Positions 1 through 9,347 of a stretch of 64,000 nucleotides of DNA are shown here, piece by piece. Made by a program: the position numbers and the translations under genes. A model generated the notes under the pieces. That model was not told where the DNA came from. It worked only from the letters and a program-made list of their open reading frames with translations, and made no database searches. Origin of the DNA: Cyanophora paradoxa (taxonomy: Eukaryota > Glaucocystophyceae > Cyanophorales > Cyanophoraceae); contig QPMI01000091.1 in the NCBI GenBank assembly GCA_004431415.1, positions 1-64,000 on the forward strand, in the 5' to 3' direction. The number at the start of each line of letters is the position of its first letter. Within the stretch, counting starts at the first letter, position 1.

Positions 1-390
1 CTGGCACAGAGGCTGCTCAAGTACGCGGCCACGGCAGAGGCTCGCTCGCCCATGGGGACGGCCGAGACGCAGACGACGCCGAGGCCCGATCCGAGGCCGG
101 CCGCCGAGAGGCTGCCCTTCGCGCGGCTGGGTAGGAGCGACCAGGTGGAAGAGCTCATTGGCCTCACGCTCGAGGATCAGAGGGCCCTCTTCGACGCGTT
201 AGAGCAGCGGCGCAGGGCGGACGAGGAGGCAGCTGCCAAGACAGAAGAGGAACGACTGAAGGCAATGCAAACTGCATCAGACGAGGAATTTGCACGGCTG
301 GAGGAGCCGAAGGTAGCGGAGCGTAAGCGACGACTGGAGACGTTCAGGGGGGCGCAGATGGATTTTTACCGCTCGGAGCTCAAAAACTGA
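1..390 (+). CDS. Coiled-coil protein, 5' partial, of the left virus-like block
   Basis: The frame is open from the first base and ends at TGA 388-390, so the start lies outside the window; the ATG at 52 is only the first internal Met. The visible part is hydrophilic and largely helical, with a charged run of Glu, Lys and Arg in the second half (for example RRRADEEAAAKTEEERL) that suggests a coiled coil. No catalytic motif or membrane segment is visible. The next gene continues in the same frame ten bases after the stop, so the two could once have been one protein. The family is not recognised. Its place at the head of a run of fibre-like genes suggests a virion or scaffold component, which is inference. 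Confidence 0.45.
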   Translation: MAQRLLKYAATAEARSPMGTAETQTTPRPDPRPAAERLPFARLGRSDQVEELIGLTLEDQRALFDALEQRRRADEEAAAKTEEERLKAMQTASDEEFARLEEPKVAERKRRLETFRGAQMDFYRSELKN

Positions 391-399
391 AAGAAGGAA

Positions 400-899
400 A
401 TGCATCGGGGGACAGGGCTCCGCGCCATGGAAGAGAACATGCGCGACTTTAGCTACGTTATGGATCAGCTGACGGGAAGGGGTCAGAAAGACGCCGAAGA
501 ACTGAGGAGAAAGATGGCCGATGAGAAGTGGAAAAACTTTGAGCGTCAGGCTGTTCAGAGGCCCATCAGCGATGCCATCTGGATAGCATACGGCGACGTG
601 GAGGAGATGCACGAGAACTGCGGACGGAAGCGAGCCTATGGCGGGGAGCCCTCGAATGGTCACTGTACCGGATAAAAAGGGAGTTTTTGGCAGAGCTGCG
701 AGCCAATCCGAAAACGGTGAGCGCGGGCGCACAGAGCGCGTACCTCTCCATGGTCGATTACGTGGGCAAGCTGAGCAAATTTTGGGAAATGCGAAGAGCC
801 ATCATTCCAGCGGAGGGGCTCGCGCAGTACGATGCCATGGTGCGCGATCTGGAGGCCTTCAAACGTGAGCACCCACCCGCCAAATACAAATTCACATAG
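400..899 (+). pseudogene. Helical protein of unknown family with one frame change
   Basis: Two reading frames join to give one plausible protein. The first runs from ATG 400 (MHRGTGLRAMEENMRDFSY) to about base 625. A second frame, open from about 633, continues with SLWRGALEWSLYRIKREF and ends with PPAKYKFT at 897-899. Amino-acid composition is ordinary and similar on both sides of the join, so a one-base insertion or deletion near 620-632 is the simplest explanation; no splice signals frame the join. The product would be about 165 residues, helical and charged, with aromatic residues near the C-terminus. The function is unknown. Confidence 0.4.
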
Positions 900-913
900 A
901 TACGACGGCATTC

Positions 914-1320
914 ATGGGCGATCTAAGGAAGAGAGGAGACGAGGCCAAGAGTCAGATCGAGGAGCGCTACAGAAAGGCCCAAGCGGACAAGGAGTACGCA
1001 AACAGGGTGATTGAAGAGCGGAAGCAGCAGCCAAGGAGAACGCGGCGAGACGCAACGCCGAGATAGAAGAGCAGAGGCGGAAGATCGCAGAGCGCAAGGC
1101 GGCAGAGGAAGAGGCAAGAAAGACCAAGGTAGAGACAGAGTACCAAGCATTGAAACGGGAGGCCAATCAAATGTTAAAAAGAAGGGGAAGGGCGTACGCC
1201 GATGAGGGCGCGGGCGTCGGCTTGGCCAGCCCAGACGACATCACCTCGCGGAGGGGACGACGTTTCCGTGGAGGAGATGCGCCCGGGCACGCCGCCTGCC
1301 CTCCGAGGGCGTGTTTCAGA
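914..1320 (+). pseudogene. Highly charged coiled-coil protein, frameshifted
   Basis: ATG 914 opens a frame beginning MGDLRKRGDEAKSQIEERY, which is lost near 1035. Another frame then carries on the same heptad-like pattern (ENAARRNAEIEEQRRKIAER, then KAAEEEARKTKVETEYQAL) to about 1260. The composition of Glu, Lys, Arg and Ala is continuous, so this is one broken coiled-coil gene rather than two genes. It is spaced only 15 bp from the upstream stop, a compact viral-style layout. No domain is recognisable beyond the coiled coil. Confidence 0.4.
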
Positions 1321-2420
1321 CGCTCGACAGGCGCGTGATGGGCGACTCGGACGTTATTTTGCGCAACGCCCTCATGCCCTACGGCGACTGGAACCGCGCC
1401 ACCGCCGACGCCCTGCCGATTTCGACCTCGAGCGATTCACCACCAAAGAGCAGCGCGACGCGTCCTGGGGCGCCCGAGGGCAAGGCGGCCCGGGGTGGCC
1501 AAGGAGGCCTCAGCGCGAGACGCTCTTCTCGGCGGCGGGTACGGCGAACAACGACGGCATGTCTTTCGGGGCAGCCGATTTATTTCAGGGGGCGGGCATC
1601 GACTTGGTGGGCGCCGGGCTGGGGGTACGGGCTCGCGGGCCATGCGGCGGGCGGGCGCGGCGGCGGCGGCCTTGGGCTGGCGACGGCCGGCGGCCTGCTC
1701 TCGGCCTACCAGGCGCTCTCGCAGGGCAAGATAGGGGAGGCCGAGTTCTTCGATACGTTCCGCGATCAGATGATCATGACGGTCGGCTCTTTTGGCCTTC
1801 AGACGGGCATGTCGTCCGCCCTGAGCGCCCTCACGAAAATGAGGATCGGCACGGTGGGCGGACTTGGCCTGTCCATCCTCGCGGGCGCCATCGCGCAGGT
1901 GATCGTGGATATCATCAACGGGCGCAGCGCGGAAGAAATCGTGAAGAACTTTTTCAAGTACCCCGTCGACTGGGCGACCGACACCATACAGTTCATCGCG
2001 GAGCTCTCGCAACAGATCTACGACTGGGGCGTCGAGACGTGGGGCGACGAGGCGAGCCAGCTGCGCAACCGAATTAATCGGCTGGAGGCGAGCTGGGCTC
2101 CGGATTTTTGGGTGTGTACGACCCTCGGAGGCGCGCGAATGGCCTCGCTCTTGGCCCAGGAGCTGCGGTTAAACGAAATCAAGGAGCCGAAGGAGCTGCA
2201 GGCCTTCATTCGCGCGCTCGACAACAGCATCAACGATTACCGTACCCCAAGGACCAGAAGACCCTGCTCGAAATCGATCGCGCGACCGTGCTCTTCCTCT
2301 CCCAGCTCACCGTTAAAATGCAGGAGGCTTCGGGTCGACTTCGCTCGCCCTGAGTCGACTTATGCGCGACCTGAAGCAGATGATAAAGGAGGAGACCAAG
2401 GGCGAAGCGCGTCTTAATTG
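1320..2420 (+). pseudogene. Glycine-rich hydrophobic protein, possible membrane or virion protein, frameshifted
   Basis: Coding signal moves between frames: FDLERFTTKEQRDASWG and MSFGAADLFQGAGIDLVGAG (ATG 1559) in one, then from about 1640 a Gly/Ala-rich stretch followed by GGLLSAYQALSQGKIGEAEF and FDTFRDQMIMTVGSFGL. Two hydrophobic segments, near 1780-1830 and 1855-1920 (VGGLGLSILAGAIAQVIV), could cross a membrane. The segment after them is amphipathic and helical. The tail again changes frame near 2115 and 2240 before ending with DLKQMIKEETKGEAR around 2400. No known family is recognised. Placed just before a fibre gene, it may be a virion-associated membrane protein; that is inference only. 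Confidence 0.35.
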
Positions 2421-3462
2421 CCGTCTACCAGGAGGCCTCAACAGGATCAATCACATCGAAGCCCTAAGGCGCGAATTCGGCTCGGCCATCCGTCACTCGG
2501 GCGTCTCGTCGAACGGAGGGGCGCAGGTGGCCGCCTGGCGGACGCCAACTCGCGCCTCGAGATTCCGGGACTTCCGCATGCAGGATTGGTGGGAGGCCGA
2601 GGCCTTCAGGAATTACGGGCCTTCATAGACAACGGATCAATTCGCAGAGCCCCAAGGCAAACTGGCTGGTACCCAAGGCCTACGTCGATAAATTGGTTGA
2701 CAGGCCTGCAGCACCATACACCAAGAAGATCGCCAAAGGCATCGAGTACTGGGCGCCCGAGCCAGGCCAGCCCGTGTTTGCATCGCAGAACTACGAGTGG
2801 CACATGGCGCCGGGGCGAGCCAGGCCGTGAGCACGTGGCGTTGCCGTGCCGCAGCTGGCGACGGTGCACACACGGGGGCGTATGCAGATCTCAGCGGGAG
2901 GCCGACGATACCCGTGATACCAACACGTGGGCGTGGGATAGCATCACGGGGAAGCCGAGTACGTATCCCCACGCAGACCACCAGCACACCATCTCTCAGA
3001 TCAGCGACTGGACGGCCCGACTTGACGAACATCTCCGTGGATTGGGACACGTAACGGGCAAGCCACTTACCTTCCCCCCCTCTACACACAGTCACAATGT
3101 GTACTGGATAATGTCATCGACCGACCACTTCCTTCCACCCTCTACGCACAGTCACACAGAGTACTCGCTCACAGCCACGGGCACAGAACGTGAACATGGA
3201 TGCGTACATAACGCACGGCACGTCCTTCCACTCCTACGCTGCGTACACGGAGTTTAACATCAATTCAACATACACGGTGACGTTCAACATTACATTCGGA
3301 CAGGCGTACGACACTGGAGGCGGACTGGGGACCCCAGCAAACCCAACGCCGGTTATTAACGTAACCCCCTCGTTCGACATCAATCCCGGCGGCAGCACGG
3401 ATGTCGATTTCTACGGGGCCAACGTCACGGCGGTGATCACACTGGCTTTACAGTTAAAGTGA
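2420..3462 (+). pseudogene. Tail-fibre-like protein with glycine/histidine repeats
   Basis: The segment at 2660-2810 reads LVPKAYVDKLVDRPAAPYTK and GIEYWAPEPGQPVFASQNYE. It is followed by motifs typical of phage and viral fibre shafts: GAYADLSGRPTIP (about 2875-2915), WDSITGKPSTYPHADHQHT and ISQISDWTARLDEHL. A second set of near-duplicate units reads VTGKPLTFPPSTHSH and LPPSTHSHTEYSLTATG. A C-terminal beta-rich module (3190-3462; TYTVTFNITFGQAYDTGG) ends in VITLALQLK before TGA. At least three frame changes are needed to read it through. The DLSGRPTIP and ITGKP repeats are well known in trimeric receptor-binding fibres. The exact start is uncertain. It directly precedes the S74 gene, and both probably formed the host-recognition apparatus. 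Confidence 0.55.
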
Positions 3463-3517
3463 GATTCCAACCCAGAATGACGGTCACGCCCACCCAAATT
3501 GTCCAGCTTTTTATTCA

Positions 3518-4606
3518 TTGGACCGCGATCGGCAAGCTGCTTATGTAATCGATTTTCTGATGCAATCCAAAAATGTCGGTCGCTGTCCCTCTATTTACCT
3601 ATGCTGCAGCGTGAATCACAAGGGCGATCACACGATTAAGGAGACCACCCTCGGAAACCAGGCCACCGAGGCCCCCTACAACGCCACGGCCGTCCCTTTT
3701 CGAGGCCGACCTCGTCCGCGTCGGCGAGCTGCGCTGCGACAAGATGCGCACGCGGGAGGGCGGGTCGGCCGTGCCGGGGCGCGTGAGGACGCAGAGGCTC
3801 ACCGTCACGAACGGGCCTGGGACGGGAGCGGGTACACCACGAATCAGGTGACCTTTAATGGGACTGTGAACGGAGGGGAATGCGGCTCTGTATGTGCAAG
3901 GAGGCGGAGCAAACGTGGTGGGGGCTTAGGGTGAGCGGGCTTCAAACTTGGCGGGCATCGTTACATTGGACGATAAGCTGCAAATTACCGGAACGTCACC
4001 GTACATAAATGGCGTGGTTCAGGCGTAGCTATAAAGTACAACGAAAACGATAGACTCCTCTGTGGGACTCTTGGCGTTGGTGTTACAGGTACTCTATTTA
4101 CCTCGGCAATCGAAGGCCCTACTAATGGCCTAAGCATAGCAAACACTTCAATCGTTGATAGCGGAAGCGTCAGCTCTGGTCTATCCTTGAGAAACAACGG
4201 CACCGAACGACTGCTGTGCGGAACCGTCGGCGTTGGCATCACGGGTCGGCTCATCGTCTCGACGCTCACGGGCGATGGAAACCGAGCCGTTTATTCGGAT
4301 GCTCAAGGATACCTGACAAACTCGTCGAGCGATAGCCGCCTGAAAGAAAATGTCGCGAGCATGTCGGGCATTCTCCCTCTTCTGCTGCAGCTGAATCCCG
4401 TGTCGTTCACCTGGAAGAACACATCCTCGGGGGGTTCGAAAACGGATTACGGTCTCATCGCACAGGAAGTCCAAGGCGTCTTCCCGAGTCTCGTTTTCGA
4501 GAACGCGGATGGATTTCTCGGGGTAAACTACGACAGGCTCATTTCCCTGTCGTTGAAGGCAATTCAGGAACTTTCACAAGAAGTTCAAACTCTCAAGACC
4601 AGGTAG
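3518..4606 (+). pseudogene. Fibre/spike protein with C-terminal S74 intramolecular chaperone domain
   Basis: The last 194 codons are open in one frame from about 4024 to TAG 4604-4606 and contain a clear Peptidase_S74 domain. The diagnostic SSSDSRLKEN lies at about 4319-4350, followed by LNPVSFTWKN, DYGLIAQEVQ and GVNYDRLISLSLKAIQEL. In this family the Ser of SDxRxK, with the Lys five residues later, cleaves the chaperone off the folded trimer; both residues are present. Upstream are two beta-helix-like repeats (RLLCGTLGVGVTG and RLLCGTVGVGITG). Earlier frames contribute SLFEADLVRVGELRCDK, typical of fibre shafts, and KGDHTIKETTLGNQ. Frame changes near 3690, 3830-3950 and 4015 break the shaft, while the S74 domain itself is intact. 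Confidence 0.75.
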
Positions 4607-4657
4607 CGGCACTGGCGAGCTGATCTGGAACAACTAGGAATAACTACACCGCGAGTA

Positions 4658-6768
4658 TCACAATTCGACCGTTGCCACGTCGCTGAAAGACGAGCCACCG
4701 TTGCCGCCCCTACCAATGCCTGCTGCGTAGTGAGCGTCTCCGCTATTTCCTGCCACCTGGCCGGACCCAGGATACACCGTAGCATCCGTCAAGTTTCCTA
4801 TGTAGCTCGAGCCACCGCCACCTCCAAACATTCTTGCTATTGGGTTCTCTGACACTCCGCTCCTGCTGGACCAGAGCCTCCACCGAAGTAACCACCACCA
4901 CCACCACCACCGAACCTGTAGCCGCTTGAATCAGGCCCAGTCTCTCCACCTTGGCGCAAAGTTCCCGGGTTGCTGGGCCTGGCCCCTGAGGCCACAACAC
5001 CGGCTCCGCCAGCGGTTTGGGTGCCTCCTTGAGCCGGTATCTCTCCGGTTACTCCAACCAACCCAGCCGCACCACCGGTCAACCCCCGCCTACTCCCCCG
5101 CCGCCATTCGAATCACATGTACCCCCACCTCCGGCCCTGCAACAACCAAGTCGGTCCCTGCAACGCGCTGAATTGCAGAACGACCACCACCGGCGCCGTT
5201 TTTGTACTCCGGATCGACGCTATGGCTCCAGCCCCTTCCACCACCTCCGTAGACGGTAGCAGTGGCAGTCCCGATACACCCTTTGGGCCGCCGCATCCAA
5301 CAACAAGGATGAGCGTCTCCCCCGAGGACACAGCCAATGTACCAACTACGCAAGCACCCGCGCCTCCACGGACCCCGTACCTGCGCGTTCTCCGCCTCCA
5401 CCCCCGGCCGCCCATACGATGACACGCACAGCCACAGTCCCCGTTGGTACTACGAAAGTCTGGTCGGCCCCGGTGTAGGAGAATGTACCCAAAACAGGAG
5501 CGTTTGCAGTTGTTGCACTGGCAGACGAGGACTGAGGGCCTTCCTCGCCGATCTGGTTGACGCCCTTGATGGTGTAAGTGTAAGTGGTTCCGTAAACGGT
5601 CGTTGTGTCCGAAAAGGGGCTGCTCGTGTCGCTGGCAAGGAACACGCCACCCTGTAGATGTTGTAGGAGACGGTGACGCCCGTCACCGGCACCGACCACT
5701 CGAGCACAACAGGCTGTGCTGCCCCCGCCGCGGGGTTGCAGTGAGCCCAGTGGGCGCCCCGGTCCGTGGTGACGTACGCCGCAATACTCTTCGGCCCTCC
5801 CTCCCGTGTTCGTCGCGGAGATCTGGTACTCGTACCCTGTACCCCAGACGGTGGTCGTGTCGCTGTAGGAGTTGGTCGCGGAGTCTGTGAGGTAGGCCCC
5901 GTCTCTGTAAATCTTGTATCCGTCGCTCCCGTGGACGCAGTCCAGCTGAGGCTGACAGGCTGCTGCTGGTCGTTGGGTGCTGATGCCGTCACGTTCGTGG
6001 GGGCGTTTGGCATAGTCCAGACCAGGAGCGGATCGGACTTGTCGTATTCGACACCGCCCACGATGCCGGCCACCTGGTAAGAGTATTCCGTGCCCCACGT
6101 AAGAGCAGTGCTATCGTCAATGTACGAGGTAGACAGGGCACTGCTCGCAAATCCGATTGGCGTACCGTTCCTGTAAATTCGAATCGAGTCCGCGCCCTCC
6201 ATGGCCACCCAGTTGATTGTGACGACTATGGCGGGTTTCGGGAAGCCCGAAGACGCGGGGCCGCCCCGGCAATAAAATCGCCGTAGGTCTGGGCCGTGGC
6301 GGTCGTGAGCGTGGTGTAGGCTTCGATCTGCGGGCTGAAGCCGCCTATGCCTTGGAAGAGAATGTAATTGCTCATGGCACCCTCGTGGGTGTAGAGAAGC
6401 GACTGTGCGTAGGTTGTGGGCGGGCTTTGCCATCAGAGCCCGTGCTGCTGCTGCCCTGTTCGCGAACCGCCGCACGCGGTAGAGTCGCTGGGCCCCAAAC
6501 TAAAGGGAGAGTCCGTGTAGGTGACGGTTGGCGCATTCACCGTGGCCACGAGATCCCAGGGGCCGTTGATGCTGGTCGCCCTGTACACCTTGTACTTGAC
6601 GGCGTTGGTGACCGCGACCCAGTTCAGCTGAAAGCCGTACGTACTGTTCCCGTTGTTGAGCACGGAGCCCGATCGCACCTGGGGCCTGCCCACAGTCAGC
6701 GAGATCGGCTCCACGCCATACTGCGGAGCCTGCACCACCTGCTTTTTCACGAATACGAAGCGGGGCAT
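4658..6768 (-). pseudogene. Fibronectin type III repeats plus glycine-rich domain adhesin, frameshifted
   Basis: The gene starts at ATG 6768 (MPRFVFVKKQVVQAPQYG), 38 bp from a divergent gene. At least four FN3-like modules follow, seen as WVAVTNAVKYKVYRATS, WVAMEGADSIRIYRNGT, DGYKIYRDGAYLTDS with TGYEYQISATNTGG, and TTYTYTIKGVNQIGEEGP. After the FN3 array comes a glycine-rich beta module: GTFSYTGADQTFVVPTG, RVIVWAAGGGGG, then GTLAVSSGETLILVVG, ending in repeated GGGGG runs and GGNGGSSFSDVATVEL before TGA at 4658. This order of FN3 then glycine-rich domain is common in viral and phage cell-surface-binding proteins. The reading frame changes several times (near 6440, 5900, 5700, 5400 and 4950), so it is probably non-functional. 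It ends 51 bp from the convergent S74 gene. Confidence 0.6.
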
Positions 6769-6806
6769 TTTCCTCTACGATCCGAAAAAATATCTGCCCG
6801 GGGTAA

Positions 6807-7499
6807 ATGACTTCCAACTGGTACCAGACCCTCAGCGGCTCACTTGACGTTGGCAACAACACCAAGGATTTCGCACGCATACCCTCCGGCAGTTACGTCG
6901 ACGTCTTTCTGCAGAATCCCGTCGTGATTCAGGTCGTTCAGAACGCCTACGCCACGCCCAAGATTTATTCCTACCAGCTCTTCTTCGACCCTCTGAGCCT
7001 CAGCGCAGAGGTTATCGAGCTGCTGCACGAATCAGGACTCGTGAAAAAGGTGGCACCTGCCACGGCCACTGCCAACGTCTTGCGCTGTCTCGAGGTCAAG
7101 TTCAGGGAGACGGGGTACGGCCCCACCGTGAACCGGTACCCCAGTTCTTCGAATCTTCCGGGTACGGGAACTTACCAGATGAGGGGTACGCTCAAGGGCG
7201 ACGTGCTCTTCACGAAATTCAATCCAAGTCCCGCGACCCTGGGGGCCCTCTACACGGGCGGCAACCCACGCGGCTCGACTCTACCCCGCTTCCCTTCACC
7301 TTTTTCAGGTTCCAGGTCTTCCCCCTCTCCTACGCCGCCGACCAGCCCCACTTCAGCACGGGCGCCAGCCTCTGCGCGGAGCTGCGTGAGTGCTCGATTT
7401 CCTACGCGTACGGCACCGACGCTGACTCTGTGCCTGGGGCCGCGTCATGAACATCGGTGGCGACATCACCCTCTTTCACGGATAATCTTTCTCATTTGA
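6807..7499 (+). pseudogene. Unknown protein A of a tandem paralogous pair
   Basis: The frame starts at ATG 6807 (MTSNWYQTLSGSLDVG) and is convincing to about 7270. After that the sequence turns into Pro/Ser-rich frame-shifted text while a neighbouring frame (FPFTFFRFQVFPLSYAAD) looks like the true continuation. The core VFLQNPVVIQVVQNAYATPK, then FFDPLSLSAEVIELLHESGL and KKVAPATATANVLRCLEVKF, is matched nearly segment by segment in the next gene, so the two are ancient tandem duplicates. No signal peptide or known domain is visible. A beta-rich body with a helical connector suggests a virion protein, but the function is unknown. Confidence 0.45.
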
Positions 7500-7508
7500 G
7501 GTCGCAAA

Positions 7509-8317
7509 ATGCCGACCACCTCGGCCACCATCGTGAAGACCGTGTCTGCCGGCTCGATCGTCCCCGATTTCTACGGCAACGCTGGGAACGTGGCCAACGC
7601 AGGACGGACAAGGTGGAGTGGGACGGAAACTACGCCACCCCGCTCACCGTGAGGGTCCAGAATCCCGTCATGTTGCGCGTCACCTCCAACGATTTCGAGA
7701 ATCCCGCCTCCTGCTCCGTGTACGTGTACTTTGACATCGACTCGGGCGTGAGCGCGGATGAGGCGGAGGCGCTCTGGCTCTCGGGCCTCCTGAAAAAGAT
7801 AGAGCCCTCTGTGCCTGATCGGCCCGCCATTCGCGTGCTCGAACTCAAGTTCACCGCTAACACGCCCTCACTCGCAAATTCGGGAATGGTGCGAATCCGA
7901 ACATCAAAACGCATTTAGATGGCGCCCTCATCGATGCCACACACAAGACCACGCAGGCCGTTCCCTTTGAGATGTACAACCTCTGGAAGATGACGCAAAG
8001 GAGATGATGACGAATGCCACCACGGGCGGCGCCTCGGGTACCGATTATTCATACGGCGCCTCGAATCCCCGTACCCAGGTCTGGCCCGGCTCCTCTTCAC
8101 GAAATTCACTTTCAAATTGTACAACAACATCGCCGGAATGCCTACCTCTGGAATGGTCGTGGGCTCTACCCTCATGGCCGAACTAATTGAGGCAGAGGCG
8201 GACTACACGACTGCGACTACCAACTCGACAGCGCCAGGCGCCGGAGCCGAAGTTTACGTGGCCTGGGAAACGGTCGGTCGCGAGTACGACACCAAGATTC
8301 ACACCACTAGCGTCTAG
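7509..8317 (+). pseudogene. Unknown protein B of the tandem paralogous pair
   Basis: ATG 7509 starts MPTTSATIVKTVSAGSIVPD ten bases after the previous stop. After a frame change near 7605 the text continues DGNYATPLTVRVQNPVMLRV, YVYFDIDSGVSADEAEALWL and SGLLKKIEPSVPDRPAIRVL, paralleling protein A (QNPV, SAE.E.L, SGL.KK..P, LE.KF). Further frame changes near 7890, 8000 and 8090 lead into LYNNIAGMPTSGMVVGSTLM and a final AEVYVAWETVGREYDTKIHT, stop TAG 8315-8317. The C-terminal strand-rich part is missing or scrambled in protein A. It overlaps the convergent HNH gene by about 10 bp. Unknown family. Confidence 0.45.
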
Positions 8318-8672
8318 ACTGGCTAAGCTGCATTAGCACCTGTGTCGCCTCCATCATCTCCCGAATCTCCTCGCTCTTCTCCTGTAAATTGGCGTACCCC
8401 CTCCTCTTCTTGCGAATCTCCGACATTGATGCCCAGCGCAGGTTCTCCCTCCTGTAGTCCAGCGGGTTGCCGTTGATGTGTTCCACGTAGCGTCCACGTG
8501 GCGACTTCCCGAGGATCAGCTGGGAGAGGTAGTGCTTGCGCCCTCCAAACGTCTTGCTCACCCTGTCCCTGTCCACTCTCCAGGGAAACTCCAAGGCACT
8601 CGGGGGTACGTCCGAGTTGACCAGGACGTTGTAGGCGACGTCTTGCGAGTCGGTGCACCGGAGCAGGGCCAT
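8307..8672 (-). CDS. HNH (HNH_3-type) endonuclease, homing-like
   Basis: An intact 121-codon frame runs from ATG 8672 (MALLRCTDSQDVAYNVLVNS) to a stop at 8307. Residues 62-82 carry the HNH_3 signature VEHINGNPLDYRRENLRWAS, with the key His 65 and Asn residues, preceded by HYLSQLILGKSPRG, the usual beta segment of this family. The basic helix that follows (SEIRKKRRGY) fits DNA binding. Such proteins are frequent free-standing homing endonucleases in phages and large DNA viruses. This is the only gene of the left block without an obvious break. Its 3' end overlaps the convergent upstream gene, and the heptamer array starts 27 bp upstream of its start codon. Confidence 0.75.
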   Translation of the reverse strand: MALLRCTDSQDVAYNVLVNSDVPPSALEFPWRVDRDRVSKTFGGRKHYLSQLILGKSPRGRYVEHINGNPLDYRRENLRWASMSEIRKKRRGYANLQEKSEEIREMMEATQVLMQLSQSRR

Positions 8673-8698
8673 TTTGCCCTAGGTTCAGAAAAACCTGG

Positions 8699-8782
8699 AC
8701 TTGGGACTTGGGACTTGGGACTTGGGACTTGGGACTTGGGACTTGGGACTTGGGACTTGGGACTTGGGACTTGGGACTTGGG
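8699..8782 (+). repeat. (ACTTGGG)12 heptamer tandem array
   Basis: Twelve perfect copies of ACTTGGG run without interruption. The downstream flank GAAGAGTTG, followed by a CCCAGA motif about 20 bp further on, is also found, reverse-complemented, beside two other arrays at 9223 and 11275. The array is therefore part of a dispersed repeat and not an isolated slippage product. Confidence 0.95.
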
Positions 8783-9222
8783 AAGAGTTGAAACCAGGTC
8801 CCGGCCCAGACTTTCTCCAGGATCAGAAATTTGTCAGACAAGTCAGGTGAGTTTTTCTACCGACTTTTTTACTCCTACCACTCCTCATACTCTTTTTACT
8901 CGTAGTCTTTTTTACTCGTAGTCTTTTTTACTCGTATCCCATCTCGTACCCTCCTTCTCTCGACATCTCACACGAAAACTCCTACCCCTCTTCACATCCG
9001 TTTTCGGTTGCATACTCTCGTGAGCTTTCATGTCCAGTATCATGCTACAAGTCGTACACCAGTTCAGACTCTACCTCGCTTGAAATCTCACCTGGAATGT
9101 CACCAGAAACGTCATATGCAGATTTCCGTACCCTCTACATGTCTGCCCGGTGGTTAGGGACTTGGCGCGGCAAACTCTCAGATCCAGAGAGATTCTGGGC
9201 CCAGACCCTGAGTCTAACTCTT
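8783..9222. other. Non-coding spacer between inverted heptamer arrays
   Basis: No convincing gene. The spacer lies between two heptamer arrays in opposite orientation, so the whole 8699-9274 stretch could fold as an imperfect inverted repeat. It contains a short tandem repeat of a 16-bp unit (TCTTTTTTACTCGTAG) at about 8889-8938 within a pyrimidine-rich tract, then AT-richer sequence with ACGTCATATGCA-like palindromes. Confidence 0.6.
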
Positions 9223-9274
9223 CCAAGTCCCAAGTCCCAAGTCCCAAGTCCCAAGTCCCAAGTCCCAAGTCCCA
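9223..9274 (+). repeat. (CCAAGTC)7 heptamer tandem array, inverted relative to the first
   Basis: Seven perfect units, the reverse complement of the ACTTGGG array at 8699. The left flank reads CCCAGACCCTGAGTCTAACTC then TTCC. At 11275 the corresponding flank is CCAGACTCTGATTCCAACTC then TTCC. The shared flank defines a common parental repeat. Confidence 0.95.
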
Positions 9275-9347
9275 GGATCGCGCCAAGTCGTAACTGAATA
9301 GTCGGCCAATTTTTACAAGTATGTACAATGGAATGACGCAATACTAT

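Noticed and set aside
385-405. Stop-codon readthrough or selenocysteine at TGA 388
   Set aside because: The same frame continues after the stop, but no SECIS-like structure or family with Sec at this position is evident, and an ATG follows at 400.
1-8700. Bacteriophage contamination
   Set aside because: Fibre and S74 genes are phage-like, but the block is continuous with intron-bearing eukaryotic genes and carries the same dispersed repeats found nearer those genes; no ribosome-binding-site pattern was seen.
8699-9274. CRISPR array
   Set aside because: The units are 7 bp and contiguous with no spacers; this is a tandem microsatellite.
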